Source: Pseudomonas iridis
GTDB lineage: Bacteria > Pseudomonadota > Gammaproteobacteria > Pseudomonadales > Pseudomonadaceae
Direction: 5' to 3'
Length of the DNA stretch: 64,000 bases
NCBI RefSeq assembly: GCF_017980685.1
Contig: NZ_JACXXO010000009.1
Coordinates: forward strand, 124,001 to 188,000
Under the pieces are notes generated by a model that worked only from the letters and a program-made list of their open reading frames with translations, had not been told where the DNA came from and searched no databases. Below, piece by piece: positions 8,184 through 17,061 of the stretch (its first letter is position 1; each line of letters starts with the position of its first letter). The position numbers were made by a program, and so were the translations under genes.

Positions 8184-10082
8184 ATGCCCACGACGTTTCA
8201 TGAGATTCCCCGCAAGCGCCCGACCACGCCCCTGCTCGACCGTGCGAATACGCCGGACGGCCTGCGCCGGTTAGCCGAAGCCGAGCTGGAAACCCTGGCT
8301 GATGAGTTGCGCCTGGAATTGCTCTACACGGTCGGCCAGACCGGTGGGCATTTCGGTGCCGGTCTGGGCGTCATCGAGCTGACCATCGCGTTGCATTACG
8401 TCTTCGACACCCCGGACGACCGGCTGGTGTGGGACGTTGGTCATCAGGCTTATCCGCACAAGATCCTCACCGGTCGCCGCGAGCGCATGGAATCGCTGCG
8501 CCAGAAGGACGGCATCGCCGCTTTCCCGCGTCGCGCCGAGAGCGAGTACGACACCTTTGGCGTCGGCCACTCCAGCACGTCGATCAGTGCAGCGCTGGGC
8601 ATGGCGATTGCCGCCCGCCTGCAGAACAGTGATCGCAAGGCGATTGCCGTGATCGGCGACGGCGCATTGACCGCCGGCATGGCCTTCGAGGCGCTGAACC
8701 ATGCGCCGGAAGTCAACGCCAACATGCTGGTGATCCTCAACGACAACGACATGTCGATCTCGCGCAATGTCGGTGGCCTGTCGAATTATCTGGCGAAGAT
8801 TCTTTCCAGCCGCACTTACGCGAGCATGCGTGAAGGCAGTAAAAAAGTGCTGTCGCGCCTGCCCGGCGCCTGGGAAATCGCCCGTCGCACCGAAGAATAC
8901 GCAAAAGGCATGTTGGTACCAGGCACCCTGTTCGAAGAGCTGGGCTGGAACTACATTGGCCCGATCGACGGCCACGACCTGCCGACCCTGATCGCTACGC
9001 TGCGCAACATGCGCGACCTGAAGGGCCCGCAATTCCTGCACATCGTCACCAAGAAAGGCAAAGGCTTCGCCCCGGCGGAAGTCGACCCGATCGGTTACCA
9101 CGCCATCACCAAGCTCGAACCGGTCGATGCGCCGGCCACTGCGCCGAAGAAAACCGGCGGGCCGAAGTATTCGGCGGTGTTCGGCGAATGGCTGTGCGAC
9201 ATGGCCGCGGCTGACCCGCGTCTGGTCGGGATTACCCCGGCGATGAAGGAAGGCTCGGATCTGGTGGCATTCAGCGAGCGCTTCCCGCTGCGTTATTTCG
9301 ACGTGGCGATTGCCGAGCAACACGCGGTGACGTTCGCCGCCGGCATGGCCTGCGAAGGCGCAAAACCGGTCGTGGCGATCTACTCGACGTTCCTCCAGCG
9401 CGGTTACGACCAACTCGTTCACGATGTGGCGGTGCAAAACCTCGACGTGCTGTTCGCCATCGACCGCGCAGGCCTGGTCGGCGAAGACGGCCCGACCCAC
9501 GCCGGCAGCTTTGACCTGTCGTACCTGCGCTGCATCCCGGGCATGGTCATCATGACCCCGAGCGATGAAAACGAACTGCGCCAGATGCTGACCACCGGTC
9601 ACCTGTATAACGGCCCGGCGGCAGTGCGTTACCCGCGCGGCAATGGCCCGAATGCGGCTATCGAGAAAGACCTCGAACCGATCGAAATCGGCAAAGGCAT
9701 CGTCCGTCGTCAGGGCAGCAAAGTCGCCCTGCTGGTGTTCGGCGTGCAACTGGCCGAGGCGCTGAAAGTCGCCGAGAAGCTGGATGCGACCGTGGTCGAC
9801 ATGCGCTTCGTCAAACCACTGGACGAAGCCCTGGTGCGCGAGATTGCCGGCAGCCACGAGTTGCTGGTGACCATCGAAGAAAACGCGATCATGGGCGGCG
9901 CCGGTGGTGCGGTCAGCGAATTTCTCGCCCGCGAGAATATCCTCAAGTCGATGCTGCATCTGGGCCTGCCCGATGTTTACGTCGAGCATGCCAAGCCTGC
10001 GCAGATGCTGGCCGAGTGCGGGCTGGATGAGGCCGGGATCGAAGCGTCGATTCGCGAGCGTCTGGAATTGCTTAACAAGTAA
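8184..10082 (+). CDS. dxs: 1-deoxy-D-xylulose-5-phosphate synthase
   Basis: 632 residues, normal length. Visible landmarks are WDVGHQAYPHKILTGR, the thiamine-diphosphate motif GDGALTAGMAFEALNHA ending in NDNDMS, the catalytic-Glu region of the transketolase domain (FDVAIAEQHAVTFAAGMA) and VRYPRG. It makes DXP from pyruvate and glyceraldehyde-3-phosphate, the entry step of the MEP isoprenoid pathway, and draws on thiamine diphosphate. The ATG at 8184 gives the expected family N-terminus. It is the last gene of the xseB-ispA-dxs unit and is followed by a REPIN. Confidence 0.98.
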   Translation: MPTTFHEIPRKRPTTPLLDRANTPDGLRRLAEAELETLADELRLELLYTVGQTGGHFGAGLGVIELTIALHYVFDTPDDRLVWDVGHQAYPHKILTGRRERMESLRQKDGIAAFPRRAESEYDTFGVGHSSTSISAALGMAIAARLQNSDRKAIAVIGDGALTAGMAFEALNHAPEVNANMLVILNDNDMSISRNVGGLSNYLAKILSSRTYASMREGSKKVLSRLPGAWEIARRTEEYAKGMLVPGTLFEELGWNYIGPIDGHDLPTLIATLRNMRDLKGPQFLHIVTKKGKGFAPAEVDPIGYHAITKLEPVDAPATAPKKTGGPKYSAVFGEWLCDMAAADPRLVGITPAMKEGSDLVAFSERFPLRYFDVAIAEQHAVTFAAGMACEGAKPVVAIYSTFLQRGYDQLVHDVAVQNLDVLFAIDRAGLVGEDGPTHAGSFDLSYLRCIPGMVIMTPSDENELRQMLTTGHLYNGPAAVRYPRGNGPNAAIEKDLEPIEIGKGIVRRQGSKVALLVFGVQLAEALKVAEKLDATVVDMRFVKPLDEALVREIAGSHELLVTIEENAIMGGAGGAVSEFLARENILKSMLHLGLPDVYVEHAKPAQMLAECGLDEAGIEASIRERLELLNK

Positions 10083-10094
10083 ACGCAATACCCT

Positions 10095-10183
10095 TGTGGG
10101 AGCGAGCCTGCTCGCGAAAGCGGACTGTCAGTCAAATCATTTCTGACTGATACACCGCATTCGCGAGCAGGCTCGCTCCCACA
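10095..10183. repeat. REPIN, family A (inverted pair)
   Basis: Two copies of TGTGGGAGCGAGCCTGCTCG in inverted orientation, extended by CGAA and separated by about 35 nt. It lies between dxs and btuB. The same element recurs near 22.3, 24.6, 27.2, 41.4 and 46.8 kb. Confidence 0.92.
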
Positions 10184-10222
10184 TTTGATTTGTGTATACC
10201 CGATACTCCCCGATGGATTGCC

Positions 10223-12109
10223 ATGAAACTCTCGCGCCTCGCCCTGCCCTTTTTCCTGCTGCCATCCGCCAGCGCTGTCGCCGACACCTTCGAGCGGGAT
10301 CAAGCGCTGAAGCTGCCGGACGTTTTGATCAGCGCCAACCGTCAGGTCGAAGCGCGTAATGACAGCAGCGCCGCCAACACCGTGTTCACCCGCGAAGACA
10401 TCGATCGCCTGCAACCGAGCGATGTGTCAGATCTGCTGCGTCGCGTGCCGGGCGTGCAAGTGGCGCAGGCCGGTGGGCGCGGCAGCTTGCCCGGGGTCTA
10501 TATCCGCGGCACGCAGTCGGCGCAAAGCCTGGTGCTGGTCGACGGCCAGCGCATCGGCAGTTCCACTTCCGGTGACAGCAATCTGCAGCACCTGAACATC
10601 AAGCAGATCGAACGCGTGGAAGTGCTGCGCGGTTCGCGCTCGGTGATTTATGGCAGCGATGCGATTGGCGGGGTAATTCAGATTTTTACCCGTCGCGGGG
10701 CTGAGCAAGGCGTGCAACCACGCATGCATGTCGGCTTCGGCAGCCATCAAACCTGGGAGCGCAGCCTCGGCCTGTCCGGTGGCGACGACAAAACCCGCTT
10801 CAACCTCGGCGCCAGCCTGGATGAAACCGCCGGGATCGACCGTACTCATGAGTCATACCCGAGCGACGGCGATCACGACGCCTACCGCAACAAGTCAGTG
10901 AGTCTGAGCCTCAGCCATGCGCTGACTGATGACATCGAAGTAGGCGCCAACCTGCTGGATAACCGTGGCAAAAGCGAGTTCGACAATCCGTTCGGACGCT
11001 TCGACATGACCACGTTCGAATCGGTCCAGCAACAGCCCTACAGCGATTTCAACGTCAGCAGCGTCAGCAGTTATGTCGATGCCCGGGTCAACGATATCTG
11101 GAAAACCCGCATTGAATTCGGCCACACCGAAAACCGCGAAAAGACACTGGATAAGCTCAGCGACGAGCGCACGGTGTTCAACACTTACCGCGATTCGGTG
11201 AACTGGCAGAACGACTTGACCCTGGATGCTCGCAACAGCCTGATCCTCGGCGGCGACTGGTACGAAGACCGGATAAATAGCAGCACCGCGTTCGACGAGG
11301 ACAGCCGCTGGAACCGGGCCGCGTTCATCCAGCACCGTTATCAGGCTGACAGTTTCTCCACGGAGCTGGGTTTGCGTCACGATGACAACCAACAGTTCGG
11401 CGGTCAGAACACCTGGAGCGGCACCTTCACCCTGCCACTGAACCCGGACAACGATTTGCTGCTGAGCTACAGCGAAGGTTTCCGCGCACCGACCTTCAAC
11501 GACCTGTACTACCCGGATTTCAGCAACCCAAAGCTGAAACCGGAAACCTCGAAAAGCTACGAGCTGCAATGGCGCAGCCAGTTGAGCGACAGCACTCGCC
11601 TGGAAGCTTCGCTGTACCGCACGGATCTTGAAGACGCGATCATCTTCGGCAGCAACTCACGGCCGGAAAACGTGGCTTCAGCACGGATCAACGGCTTTGA
11701 AGCGGCGCTGAAGCATGAATTGTTTGGCTGGCAGAGCAACCTTGGCGTGGCGATCATAGACCCGCGCGACCGTGATACCGGCAATACGTTGGCGCGACGG
11801 GCACGGCGGACGTTGAGTTGGGATCTCGATAAGCAGTTTGATCGACTGAGCCTCGGCGCCAGTTGGCAGGCGGTGAGCAGCAGCTATGACGACCTGACCA
11901 ACAATCAAACACTAGGTGGTTACGCGTTGTTCGGTCTGCGCAGCAGTTGGGCGCTGAACCGGGAGGTCAAACTGGATCTGAAGGTGGATAACCTGCTGGA
12001 CAAGGGTTACAGCCGCGCAAACTACAGCTATGACGGCAGCCAGTATGGTTATCGCGAAGAAGGTCGAGCGTGGATGTTTGGGGTGACCTGGACCCCCGAA
12101 CTGCGCTGA
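10223..12109 (+). CDS. btuB: TonB-dependent outer-membrane receptor, BtuB-like (cobalamin)
   Basis: 628 residues from ATG 10223, chosen because it opens a proper signal peptide (LSRLALPFFLLPSASAVA). A TonB-box-like DVLISANR follows near residue 35. A plug domain with PGVQVAQAGGRG, VLVDGQRIGSST, IERVEVLRGSRSVIYGSDAIGGVI is next, then a 22-strand-type barrel ending in an aromatic-rich C-terminus. The compact size and plug match BtuB, the vitamin B12 receptor. A BtuF-like gene lies convergently just downstream and supports the substrate. No cobalamin riboswitch is seen in the 140-nt upstream gap, which holds a REPIN instead. Confidence 0.85.
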   Translation: MKLSRLALPFFLLPSASAVADTFERDQALKLPDVLISANRQVEARNDSSAANTVFTREDIDRLQPSDVSDLLRRVPGVQVAQAGGRGSLPGVYIRGTQSAQSLVLVDGQRIGSSTSGDSNLQHLNIKQIERVEVLRGSRSVIYGSDAIGGVIQIFTRRGAEQGVQPRMHVGFGSHQTWERSLGLSGGDDKTRFNLGASLDETAGIDRTHESYPSDGDHDAYRNKSVSLSLSHALTDDIEVGANLLDNRGKSEFDNPFGRFDMTTFESVQQQPYSDFNVSSVSSYVDARVNDIWKTRIEFGHTENREKTLDKLSDERTVFNTYRDSVNWQNDLTLDARNSLILGGDWYEDRINSSTAFDEDSRWNRAAFIQHRYQADSFSTELGLRHDDNQQFGGQNTWSGTFTLPLNPDNDLLLSYSEGFRAPTFNDLYYPDFSNPKLKPETSKSYELQWRSQLSDSTRLEASLYRTDLEDAIIFGSNSRPENVASARINGFEAALKHELFGWQSNLGVAIIDPRDRDTGNTLARRARRTLSWDLDKQFDRLSLGASWQAVSSSYDDLTNNQTLGGYALFGLRSSWALNREVKLDLKVDNLLDKGYSRANYSYDGSQYGYREEGRAWMFGVTWTPELR

Positions 12110-12131
12110 AATTGCTGAAATTGCTGATGCT

Positions 12132-12216
12132 CCCTGTTGGAGCTGCCGAAGGCTGCGATCTTTTGATCTTATAAAACAACATCAAAAGATCGCAGCCTGC
12201 GGCAGCTCCTACAGGG
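12132..12216. repeat. Extragenic palindrome, family B
   Basis: Arms of the type GGAGCTGCCG / GGCTGCGATCTTTTGATC face their inverse copy across a short AT-rich loop. It lies between the convergent btuB and btuF genes, where it could also act as a transcription stop. Its right edge (CTACAGGGG) supplies the btuF stop codon and last codons. Confidence 0.85.
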
Positions 12217-13018
12217 GTTGATTGTCAGGCTGGATGAGGTGGCAGAGCTTGGCGGTGGCGTCGATCATCTGAGCGCTCGGGCGCTCCAGGCCTTTGTCGG
12301 TGACCAGCAGCAATTGCCTCTGCTTTACAGCCGCCACCTGCGGCCATGCCTTCCAGGCATCCAGTTGCGCCTGATCACTGGCCAGAATCACCTCGGGATC
12401 TCGCTGCAATACTGCCTCAATGCTGATTTGCGGCGCCGGCAGGCTCAAGTCGCCGAACACATTGCGCGCGCCGCACACCTCAAGCGCATCGCTGATGATT
12501 TGCCCTCCACCGACGGTATACAGCGGCTTGTCCCACACCTGATAAAACACCTTGAGTGGCGTGTCCCGGTGATAACGCTGGCGCAGGTTGTCGAGTTTCT
12601 GGCGAAGATCCGCCGCCAGTTTCACCCCACGTTCGGGCCGGCCCAGTTGCCCGGCGATGGCTTCGATTTGCGCAGAAAGCTGTTCAAGGCTGTGTGGTTC
12701 GGCGACGTAAGTCGGGATGTTCAGCCGCTTGAGCTGATCACGCTGCGCCGGCCCGACACTGCCGGGCCAGATCAACAACAGATCAGGTTTGAGACTGAGC
12801 AAACGCTCCATGTCGAGTTGGCCATAGCGGCCCACCGAGGGAAGATTCGCAATCGCAGCAGGCCGCTCGCCCGCATCCAGCACGCCGACCAGCAGATCGG
12901 CGGAATCCAGTTCAACGACGATTTCAGAGAGAGACGGCGCGAGGCTGACCACACGCAGAGCGGCGAATACAGGGCCATTGATAGCCAGCAGCAGAACCGC
13001 CAGCCAGAGACGGCGCAT
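12209..13018 (-). CDS. btuF: Cobalamin-type periplasmic binding protein (BtuF-like)
   Basis: 269 residues with a signal peptide (LWLAVLLLAINGPVFA) and the helical-backbone binding-protein fold: RVVSLAPSLSEIVVELDSADLLVGV, LPSVGRYGQLDMERLLSLKPDLLL, and QPDNQPL at the end. This pattern is shared by BtuF and siderophore binding proteins; the adjacent btuB favours B12. No btuC or btuD lies nearby. The start overlaps the stop of the upstream membrane-protein gene by one base (TGATG). The last codons and stop lie inside a family-B palindrome, so that repeat may have replaced the original 3' end. Confidence 0.82.
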   Translation of the reverse strand: MRRLWLAVLLLAINGPVFAALRVVSLAPSLSEIVVELDSADLLVGVLDAGERPAAIANLPSVGRYGQLDMERLLSLKPDLLLIWPGSVGPAQRDQLKRLNIPTYVAEPHSLEQLSAQIEAIAGQLGRPERGVKLAADLRQKLDNLRQRYHRDTPLKVFYQVWDKPLYTVGGGQIISDALEVCGARNVFGDLSLPAPQISIEAVLQRDPEVILASDQAQLDAWKAWPQVAAVKQRQLLLVTDKGLERPSAQMIDATAKLCHLIQPDNQPL

Positions 13019-13437
13019 CAGCCGAGTTGACGCGGGATACGGTAGAGGTAAAACAGCACGACGGTGGACAGCGCCAGCAACATCAGTGGTATGGCTTCAA
13101 GGCCGACAAATACCGCCAGTGCACCGATCCACGCGGGCAATGCGGCCGCGAGAAATGCCGCTCGGCGGCTTGCCGCAAGGGCGATCCAGGCTGCCGGCTC
13201 ATCCGCGGTATCGAGGGCTTTTTGCGTAGCGATCAGCGCATGTTTGTAGCGGCCAAAATACTTCAGGCTGACGAACATCGACGCGACACCGGCAATGAAC
13301 AGCGGCATCGCCAGCACCGGCAGAATCGCCTCGCCCTGACCAAACACGGCATTCAGCACGAACAACGGCACCAGCGCTAACGCCAGGTATTTCCACCAGT
13401 CGACGCTGAGGCGACGCTTTACCTGACCGCGAGTCAC
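13018..13437 (-). CDS. Small inner-membrane protein, unknown function
   Basis: 139 residues from a GTG start that overlaps the ribA stop (GTGA). Four hydrophobic segments are visible: YLALALVPLFVLNAVFG, AILPVLAMPLFIAGVASMF, AFLAAALPAWIGALAVFVG and IPLMLLALSTVVLFYLY. Cytosolic Arg/Lys-rich ends fit an inner-membrane orientation. A similar small protein occurs beside ribA in other Pseudomonas as far as I recall. I do not recognise a functional domain. It sits in a translationally coupled ribA-this gene-btuF run. Confidence 0.7.
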   Translation of the reverse strand: MTRGQVKRRLSVDWWKYLALALVPLFVLNAVFGQGEAILPVLAMPLFIAGVASMFVSLKYFGRYKHALIATQKALDTADEPAAWIALAASRRAAFLAAALPAWIGALAVFVGLEAIPLMLLALSTVVLFYLYRIPRQLG

Positions 13438-14051
13438 GCCCTGTCTACCTCACCCTGATGCTCATTGCCCATCATGTGGTCGAGCTTGCTGGCCTTGGTC
13501 GCCAGATACAGTTTGTTGTGCGGGTTGTGGCCGGTGTGCAGCGGCACGCGCTCGGCGACGACTATGCCCATGTCGGTCAGGGCTTTGACCTTGCGCGGGT
13601 TGTTGGTCATCAGACGCAGGACCTTCACGCCCAAGTGTTCGAGCATCGGCAGGCACATGGCGTAGTCGCGCTGGTCGGCGGCAAAGCCCAGACGTTCGTT
13701 GGCTTCAACGGTATCGGCGCCGCCATCCTGCAATTCGTAGGCGCGGATCTTGTTCAACAGACCGATGCCGCGACCTTCCTGACGCAGGTAGAGCAGCACG
13801 CCACGACCTTCGCGAGCGATGGCCTTGAGCGCGCCTTCCAGCTGCGAACCGCAGTCGCAGCGCTGGCTGAACAGGGCATCACCGGTCAGGCATTCGGAGT
13901 GCAATCGGCCGAGTACCGGGGCACCGTCGGTGAAATCACCCAAGCTCAGTACGACGTGCTCACGGCCGGTGGCTTCGTCGAGAAAACCGTGCATGGTGAA
14001 TTGCGCAAAAGGCGTTGGCAGCTTGGAAGCGGCAACAAAAACGACAGGCAC
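13434..14051 (-). CDS. ribA: GTP cyclohydrolase II
   Basis: 205 residues with all active-site landmarks: the zinc Cys set HSECLTGDALFSQRCDCG, the catalytic LRQEGRGIGL, and the substrate loop VEANERLGFAADQRDY. It opens GTP to 2,5-diamino-6-ribosylamino-pyrimidinone phosphate, the first committed step of riboflavin synthesis. This stand-alone copy has the residues that the C-terminal half of the RibB fusion at 17626-18717 has lost, so it is likely the working enzyme. Its 3' end overlaps the next gene by 4 nt. Confidence 0.97.
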   Translation of the reverse strand: MPVVFVAASKLPTPFAQFTMHGFLDEATGREHVVLSLGDFTDGAPVLGRLHSECLTGDALFSQRCDCGSQLEGALKAIAREGRGVLLYLRQEGRGIGLLNKIRAYELQDGGADTVEANERLGFAADQRDYAMCLPMLEHLGVKVLRLMTNNPRKVKALTDMGIVVAERVPLHTGHNPHNKLYLATKASKLDHMMGNEHQGEVDRA

Positions 14052-14184
14052 CGGTGTGCTCCTGATCTGAAAAAGTCTGAAGATTCGCTGGGCGGCATTG
14101 TAACAGCAGGTTCCTACAGACGCTTAGGCTGAATTATCGGGCATAACGATCAAAAAGTTTGATGACTTCCCCCACAACATGAAT

Positions 14185-14279
14185 CCCTGTGGGAGCTGGC
14201 TTGCCAGCGATTGCGGTGGGTCAGCGAATAATATTGCGATTGATACACCGTCATCGCTGGCAAGCCAGCTCCCACAGGG
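14185..14279. repeat. REPIN, family A variant (GAGCTGGCTTGCCAGCGAT type)
   Basis: CCCTGTGGGAGCTGGCTTGCC at its left edge (first 20 bases counted from 14185) faces the inverse copy ending CAGCTCCCACAGGG. It lies between ribA and the solute-binding protein gene. Confidence 0.9.
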
Positions 14280-14305
14280 TTCAGTTTCGAACCGACCGAT
14301 CCGCG

Positions 14306-15043
14306 TCACGGCTGCTCGAACGGATATGGCTGCTTCCACTTCTCGAAAATCGGTTTCAGCTCGCCGCTCTTCACCAGTTGATCCATGCGCCGGTCAAACA
14401 GCGCCATCAACATGCGCGCCTGCGGTGTATTGGCGAAGCACAGGTACAGCGGCAACTCGACGACATGGGTCGTGCGAAACAACGACGGATCCCTCGCCCG
14501 ACTCAGCACGTAATTGATCTCAGTCAGCGCGTCGATGTAATAGTCGGCACGGTTGTGGGTCAGCATCGACAGGATTCCGGTGCGTCGGATGACTTCGTTA
14601 AAGCGCTGCACATTGGGCAGGTAGCTCTGGTAGTCGTAGCCGCGCACCCAGGCCAGTCGATAGCTGCCCAACGTTTCCAGCGTCGGCGCCGGATTGCTGG
14701 CAAGGCCCAGCGCATAGACGTGATCGGTGTCGAAATTCCAGCGCGGATAGAGCAGATCACTGAACTCTTCGTGATAGGAGCCCACGCAAGCATCGACTTC
14801 AGCACGCTGCGCCAGCCCTACAGAACGCGTGTAGGGTTCGCTGCGAATATCGAGTTTTACCCCGACCGGTTCGAACACCTTGCGCAATACATCCCAGGCC
14901 AGCCCCTGGCCATCAGCAGCGGTGTAGTCTTCCCAGACTTCGCTGGCCAGATGAATCACCGACGGCGACGACGCGGTTTCCTGCGCACTGGCGACAGTGC
15001 CCAGCACAGCCAAAACCACTCCTGCCAACCAGCGCCGCGACAT
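14306..15043 (-). CDS. Periplasmic solute-binding protein, amino-acid type (SBP family 3)
   Basis: 245 residues from ATG 15043, picked because it opens a signal peptide (RRWLAGVVLAVLGTVASA). The longer frame to 15172 would read into pgpA. The fold signature is that of HisJ/GlnH-like proteins: IHLASEVWEDYTAADGQGLAWDVLRKVFEPVGVKLDI, then RAEVDACVGSYHEEF, ending KSGELKPIFEKW. No permease or ATPase genes are adjacent, so it may work as an orphan sensor or binding protein; the ligand cannot be read from sequence. It lies 35 nt after pgpA on the same strand. Confidence 0.82.
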   Translation of the reverse strand: MSRRWLAGVVLAVLGTVASAQETASSPSVIHLASEVWEDYTAADGQGLAWDVLRKVFEPVGVKLDIRSEPYTRSVGLAQRAEVDACVGSYHEEFSDLLYPRWNFDTDHVYALGLASNPAPTLETLGSYRLAWVRGYDYQSYLPNVQRFNEVIRRTGILSMLTHNRADYYIDALTEINYVLSRARDPSLFRTTHVVELPLYLCFANTPQARMLMALFDRRMDQLVKSGELKPIFEKWKQPYPFEQP

Positions 15044-15077
15044 CCTTAATACCCTCTCTAGCCTGACAACCCTCGAA

Positions 15078-15581
15078 TCAGGCAAATACCCACACCAGCC
15101 CTTGCATCGCCAGCCAGGCGAACACGCCAGCCAGCACGTCGTCGAGCATGATGCCGACACCACCATGAACATGCCGGTCGATCCAGCGGATCGGCCACGG
15201 CTTGAGAATGTCGAAGAAGCGGAACATCAGGAAACCCGCGAGTAACCAGTACCAGCCTTCCGGCACCAGCCACAGGGTGATCCACATCCCGACCATTTCG
15301 TCCCAGACGATGCCTTCGTGGTCGTGCACGCGCAGATCGTCAGCCACCTTGCCGCACAGCCAGAAGCCGAACAGCATGGTAATGCCGAGCATCAGCCAGT
15401 ACCCCCAGTCAGGCAACATCTGCCACAACGGGATAAAGGGTAGCGCAACGAGCGAACCCCACGTGCCCGGCGCCTTGGGCAAGGTGCCCGAACCGAAGCC
15501 GAAGGCGAGAAAATGCCAGGGATTGCGCCAGACAGAAGGCGGAACGAATTCGGCCGGAACCTGTTTCGGGTGATCTGTCAC
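15078..15581 (-). CDS. pgpA: Phosphatidylglycerophosphatase A
   Basis: 167 residues from a GTG start overlapping the thiL stop (GTGA). PgpA landmarks are FGFGSGTLPKAPGTWGSL, VWDEMVGMWITL (acidic metal site) and FRFFDILKPWPIRWIDR, with DDVLAGV near the end. Membrane segments are interspersed. It dephosphorylates phosphatidylglycerophosphate to phosphatidylglycerol in the inner membrane. The thiL-pgpA coupling is common in proteobacteria. Confidence 0.96.
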   Translation of the reverse strand: MTDHPKQVPAEFVPPSVWRNPWHFLAFGFGSGTLPKAPGTWGSLVALPFIPLWQMLPDWGYWLMLGITMLFGFWLCGKVADDLRVHDHEGIVWDEMVGMWITLWLVPEGWYWLLAGFLMFRFFDILKPWPIRWIDRHVHGGVGIMLDDVLAGVFAWLAMQGLVWVFA

Positions 15582-16543
15582 GGTGACTCCTGAAAATGTT
15601 GATAGCCCCGGATTTGCGGGGTGATGTCGTGCCCTTCGCGGTCCAGTAGCGCCACGCCCTGCCCCTCTGCCACACGACCGATAACATGGATCGGCCAACC
15701 CTCGGCCAACAGTGCCGGCAACTCGACGGACGGTAACGTAAAGGCCAGCACGTAATCATCGCCACCGCTCAGCGCCGCACGCTCGGCACCGCGCTGACCA
15801 AGAAACGCCACTAGTGCATCCGACAACGGCACACGCTCACGTTCAATTTGAAGTCGCACCTTCGACGCCAACGCGATGTGCCCGCAATCGGCGAGCAAAC
15901 CGTCGGAGATATCCAGCGCTGACGTGGCTTTGCCGCGCAGTGCCTGACCGAGCGCGAGTTGCGGTTGCGGCGACCAGTAGTGATCGAGCAGTGGCTGGGC
16001 GATGTCCGGCGCGGCGTCGCGCTGGCCCAGCACCAGCGGCAATGCACCAGCGGCATTGCCCAGTTCACCGCCGACACACAGCAAATCACCTGGCTGCGCG
16101 CCACTGCGGGTCAAGGCCAGTCCGGTGGGGACGCGACCGAACACAGTGACGGTCAGGCTCAACGGCCCGCGCGTGGTGTCGCCACCCACCAGAGCCACGC
16201 CGCAGCTCTGCGCCATGCGGTTCAAACCGCGGGCATAGGCTTGCAGCCAATCGGCGGTCACCGTCGGCACAGTCAGGGCAAGGGTAAAGGCAATGGGCGT
16301 AGCGCCCATGGCGGCCAGATCGCTGACCGCAACGGCCAGCGAGCGCTGACCGAGCAGATATGGATCGCAAGGATCGGCGAAATGCACGCCGGCCACCAGC
16401 GTATCGGTGGAGATTGCCAGCTGTTCCCCGGGGGGAACCGCCAGCAAGGCGCAGTCGTCGCCGATCCCGAGAGCAACGCCCTCGCCGCCCTGCGCACATG
16501 GCGCGGCGGCGAAGAAATTGCGGATCAGCTCAAACTCGCCCAT
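15578..16543 (-). CDS. thiL: Thiamine-monophosphate kinase
   Basis: 321 residues, standard length. Motifs include GEFELIRNFF at the N-terminus, GIGDDCALL, STDTLVAGVHF, LAVAVSDLAAMGATP and ALDISDGLLADCGH, the Mg/ATP acidic sites of the PurM-like fold. It phosphorylates thiamine monophosphate to thiamine diphosphate, the cofactor needed by Dxs. It lies 17 nt after nusB and overlaps pgpA by 4 nt. Confidence 0.97.
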   Translation of the reverse strand: MGEFELIRNFFAAAPCAQGGEGVALGIGDDCALLAVPPGEQLAISTDTLVAGVHFADPCDPYLLGQRSLAVAVSDLAAMGATPIAFTLALTVPTVTADWLQAYARGLNRMAQSCGVALVGGDTTRGPLSLTVTVFGRVPTGLALTRSGAQPGDLLCVGGELGNAAGALPLVLGQRDAAPDIAQPLLDHYWSPQPQLALGQALRGKATSALDISDGLLADCGHIALASKVRLQIERERVPLSDALVAFLGQRGAERAALSGGDDYVLAFTLPSVELPALLAEGWPIHVIGRVAEGQGVALLDREGHDITPQIRGYQHFQESP

Positions 16544-16560
16544 TGGATATCAAGCGCGTA

Positions 16561-17061
16561 TCAGCGCTTGAACGCCTTCACTTCAGCTTCACGCAGACGC
16601 GGGGCCAGCTTGTCGAGCACACCGTTGACGAACTTGTGGCCGTCGGTCGAACCGTAGACTTTCGCCAGTTCGATGCCTTCGTTGATCACCACACGGTACG
16701 GCACGTCGACGCGCTTGAGCAGCTCCCAGGTGGACAGGCGCAGCACGCACAGCTCAACCGGGTCCAGCTCTTCGATGGTCAGGTCCAGGCACGGCGCCAA
16801 CGCAGTGTCGATCTCGGTCTGGTTGGCCGGAACACCGTGCAGGATGTCGTGGAAGTAGCTGGCATCGGCAAAGGTAAAATCGTTGTCGACGCGAAACTGC
16901 GCTTCGATTTCGTTCAGCGAAGTGCCGGCCAGAAGCCGCTGGTACAAAGCCTGAGTCGCCAACTGACGGGCAGCGCGGCGCTTTTCGCTTTTCGAAGGCT
17001 TGCCGGCGTCCGCTGGACGTGGGTCGCGCGGGTTGAAACGATCGCTTTCGTCGCTAATCAC
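16561..17061 (-). CDS. nusB: Transcription antitermination factor NusB
   Basis: 166 residues from a GTG that overlaps the ribH stop (GTGA). The all-helical NusB signature is present: KRRAARQLATQALYQRL, CVLRLSTWELLKRVDVPYRVVINEGIELAKVYGS, FVNGVLDKL. The N-terminus has an extra polar stretch of about 25 residues, seen in Pseudomonas homologues. NusB pairs with ribosomal protein S10 in rRNA antitermination. It is embedded in the riboflavin/thiamine gene run. Confidence 0.97.
   Translation of the reverse strand: MISDESDRFNPRDPRPADAGKPSKSEKRRAARQLATQALYQRLLAGTSLNEIEAQFRVDNDFTFADASYFHDILHGVPANQTEIDTALAPCLDLTIEELDPVELCVLRLSTWELLKRVDVPYRVVINEGIELAKVYGSTDGHKFVNGVLDKLAPRLREAEVKAFKR

Noticed and set aside
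8271..10088. 605-codon leftward frame opposite dxs
   Set aside because: Shadow of dxs caused by GC-rich third positions; no start context or family resemblance.
10083..10222. Cobalamin riboswitch in front of btuB
   Set aside because: The gap is filled by a REPIN, and no B12-box-like core could be read.
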